64,000 bases of DNA from Crocinitomicaceae bacterium. Lineage in GTDB: Bacteria; Bacteroidota; Bacteroidia; Flavobacteriales_D; Crocinitomicaceae. A program made the position numbers and the translations under genes. Shown piece by piece: positions 63,325-64,000 of this stretch. The notes under the pieces are model-generated. The model saw only the letters and a list, made by a program, of their open reading frames with translations, was not told the DNA's origin and did not search any database. The DNA lies in the NCBI GenBank assembly GCA_024639405.1, contig JAHEIL010000048.1:1-64000 (forward strand), given 5' to 3'. Positions within the stretch are counted from its first letter, which is position 1. The number at the start of each line of letters is the position of its first letter.

Positions 63325-64000
63325 TTAACCGCCAGTTAACTTCTTGATTTCGTTCAACTTCATCAATGCTTCTACCGGTGTCAACGCATTGATATCTATA
63401 CTTACCAATTCATCTCTAATTTGCTCCAAAACAGGATCGTTTAATTGAAAAAAGCTTAACTGCATCGAATCTGAAGCAACTGCTTTCTTCACTTTTTCTT
63501 TCATTTCAGTTTTCTCGCCTAAGTCATGACTTTTTTCTAATTCCTTCAACATCAATTCTGCTCGGTGTAATACCTTTGCAGGCATACCCGCTAGTTTTGC
63601 CACATGAATACCAAATGAATGCTCGCTTCCACCTTCTACTAATTTTCGGGTAAATAATATCTTCGAACCAGTTTCTTTAACAGAAACATTGAAATTTTTA
63701 ATCCGTGAAAATAGATTGGTCATTTCATTCAATTCGTGATAATGCGTCGCAAACAAAGTTTTTGCTTTCGATTTTGGATGCTCATGAATGTACTCAGCAA
63801 TCGCCCAAGCAATGGAAATTCCATCATAAGTGCTTGTACCTCTTCCTATTTCATCCAATAAAATTAAACTGCGATCCGATAAATTATTCAAAATACTTGC
63901 AGTTTCATTCATTTCCACCATAAATGTGGATTCTCCTGATGAAATATTATCAGATGCACCTACACGTGTAAATACTTTGTCTACGAGTCCAATTTCTGCT
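63325..64000 (-). CDS. mutS: DNA mismatch repair protein MutS, C-terminal part (runs off window)
   Basis: Frame continues to the window edge: [66 protein letters not shown]. Confidence 0.96.
   Translation of the reverse strand, partial: AEIGLVDKVFTRVGASDNISSGESTFMVEMNETASILNNLSDRSLILLDEIGRGTSTYDGISIAWAIAEYIHEHPKSKAKTLFATHYHELNEMTNLFSRIKNFNVSVKETGSKILFTRKLVEGGSEHSFGIHVAKLAGMPAKVLHRAELMLKELEKSHDLGEKTEMKEKVKKAVASDSMQLSFFQLNDPVLEQIRDELVSIDINALTPVEALMKLNEIKKLTGG

Overview
The window looks like a low-GC Bacteroidota chromosome, probably Flavobacteriales/Crocinitomicaceae-like; that assignment is inferred from T9SS sorting domains, TTG-N19-TAnnTTTG promoters and gene order. It starts at the 5' end of a minus-strand 16S rRNA gene. 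It then carries pfkA, an ECF sigma/TPR pair, a small acyl-CoA gene group (paaG-like and paaH-like) interrupted by a four-helix-bundle (S23/Avd-like) ORF with flanking repeats, an MbnP/MbnH-like pair, an AddA-like helicase-nuclease, hutU and two tandem T9SS type-B proteins. Next comes eno-carA and an almost complete str-S10-spc-alpha ribosomal cluster (rpsL to rplQ). After that there is a degraded membrane-protein gene, pdhB, an etfBA-led operon, recQ, tatC, lptB, a BamA/TamA-like protein, mlaEF, a SprT-like protein, manC, a plug-only protein, fabD, a T9SS type-A protein, tRNA-Leu, tRNA-Gly and the 3' part of mutS. Most of the window is housekeeping sequence. I see no CRISPR array, reverse transcriptase, transposase, prophage or recognisable defence island. 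The best second-look items are the repeat-flanked four-helix-bundle ORF inside the paa-like genes, the MbnP/MbnH-like pair, the conserved unknown protein coupled to a WYL regulator, and the shared promoter architecture of rrn, str, tRNA and fabD. No search was run; all family names come from reading motifs in the translations.
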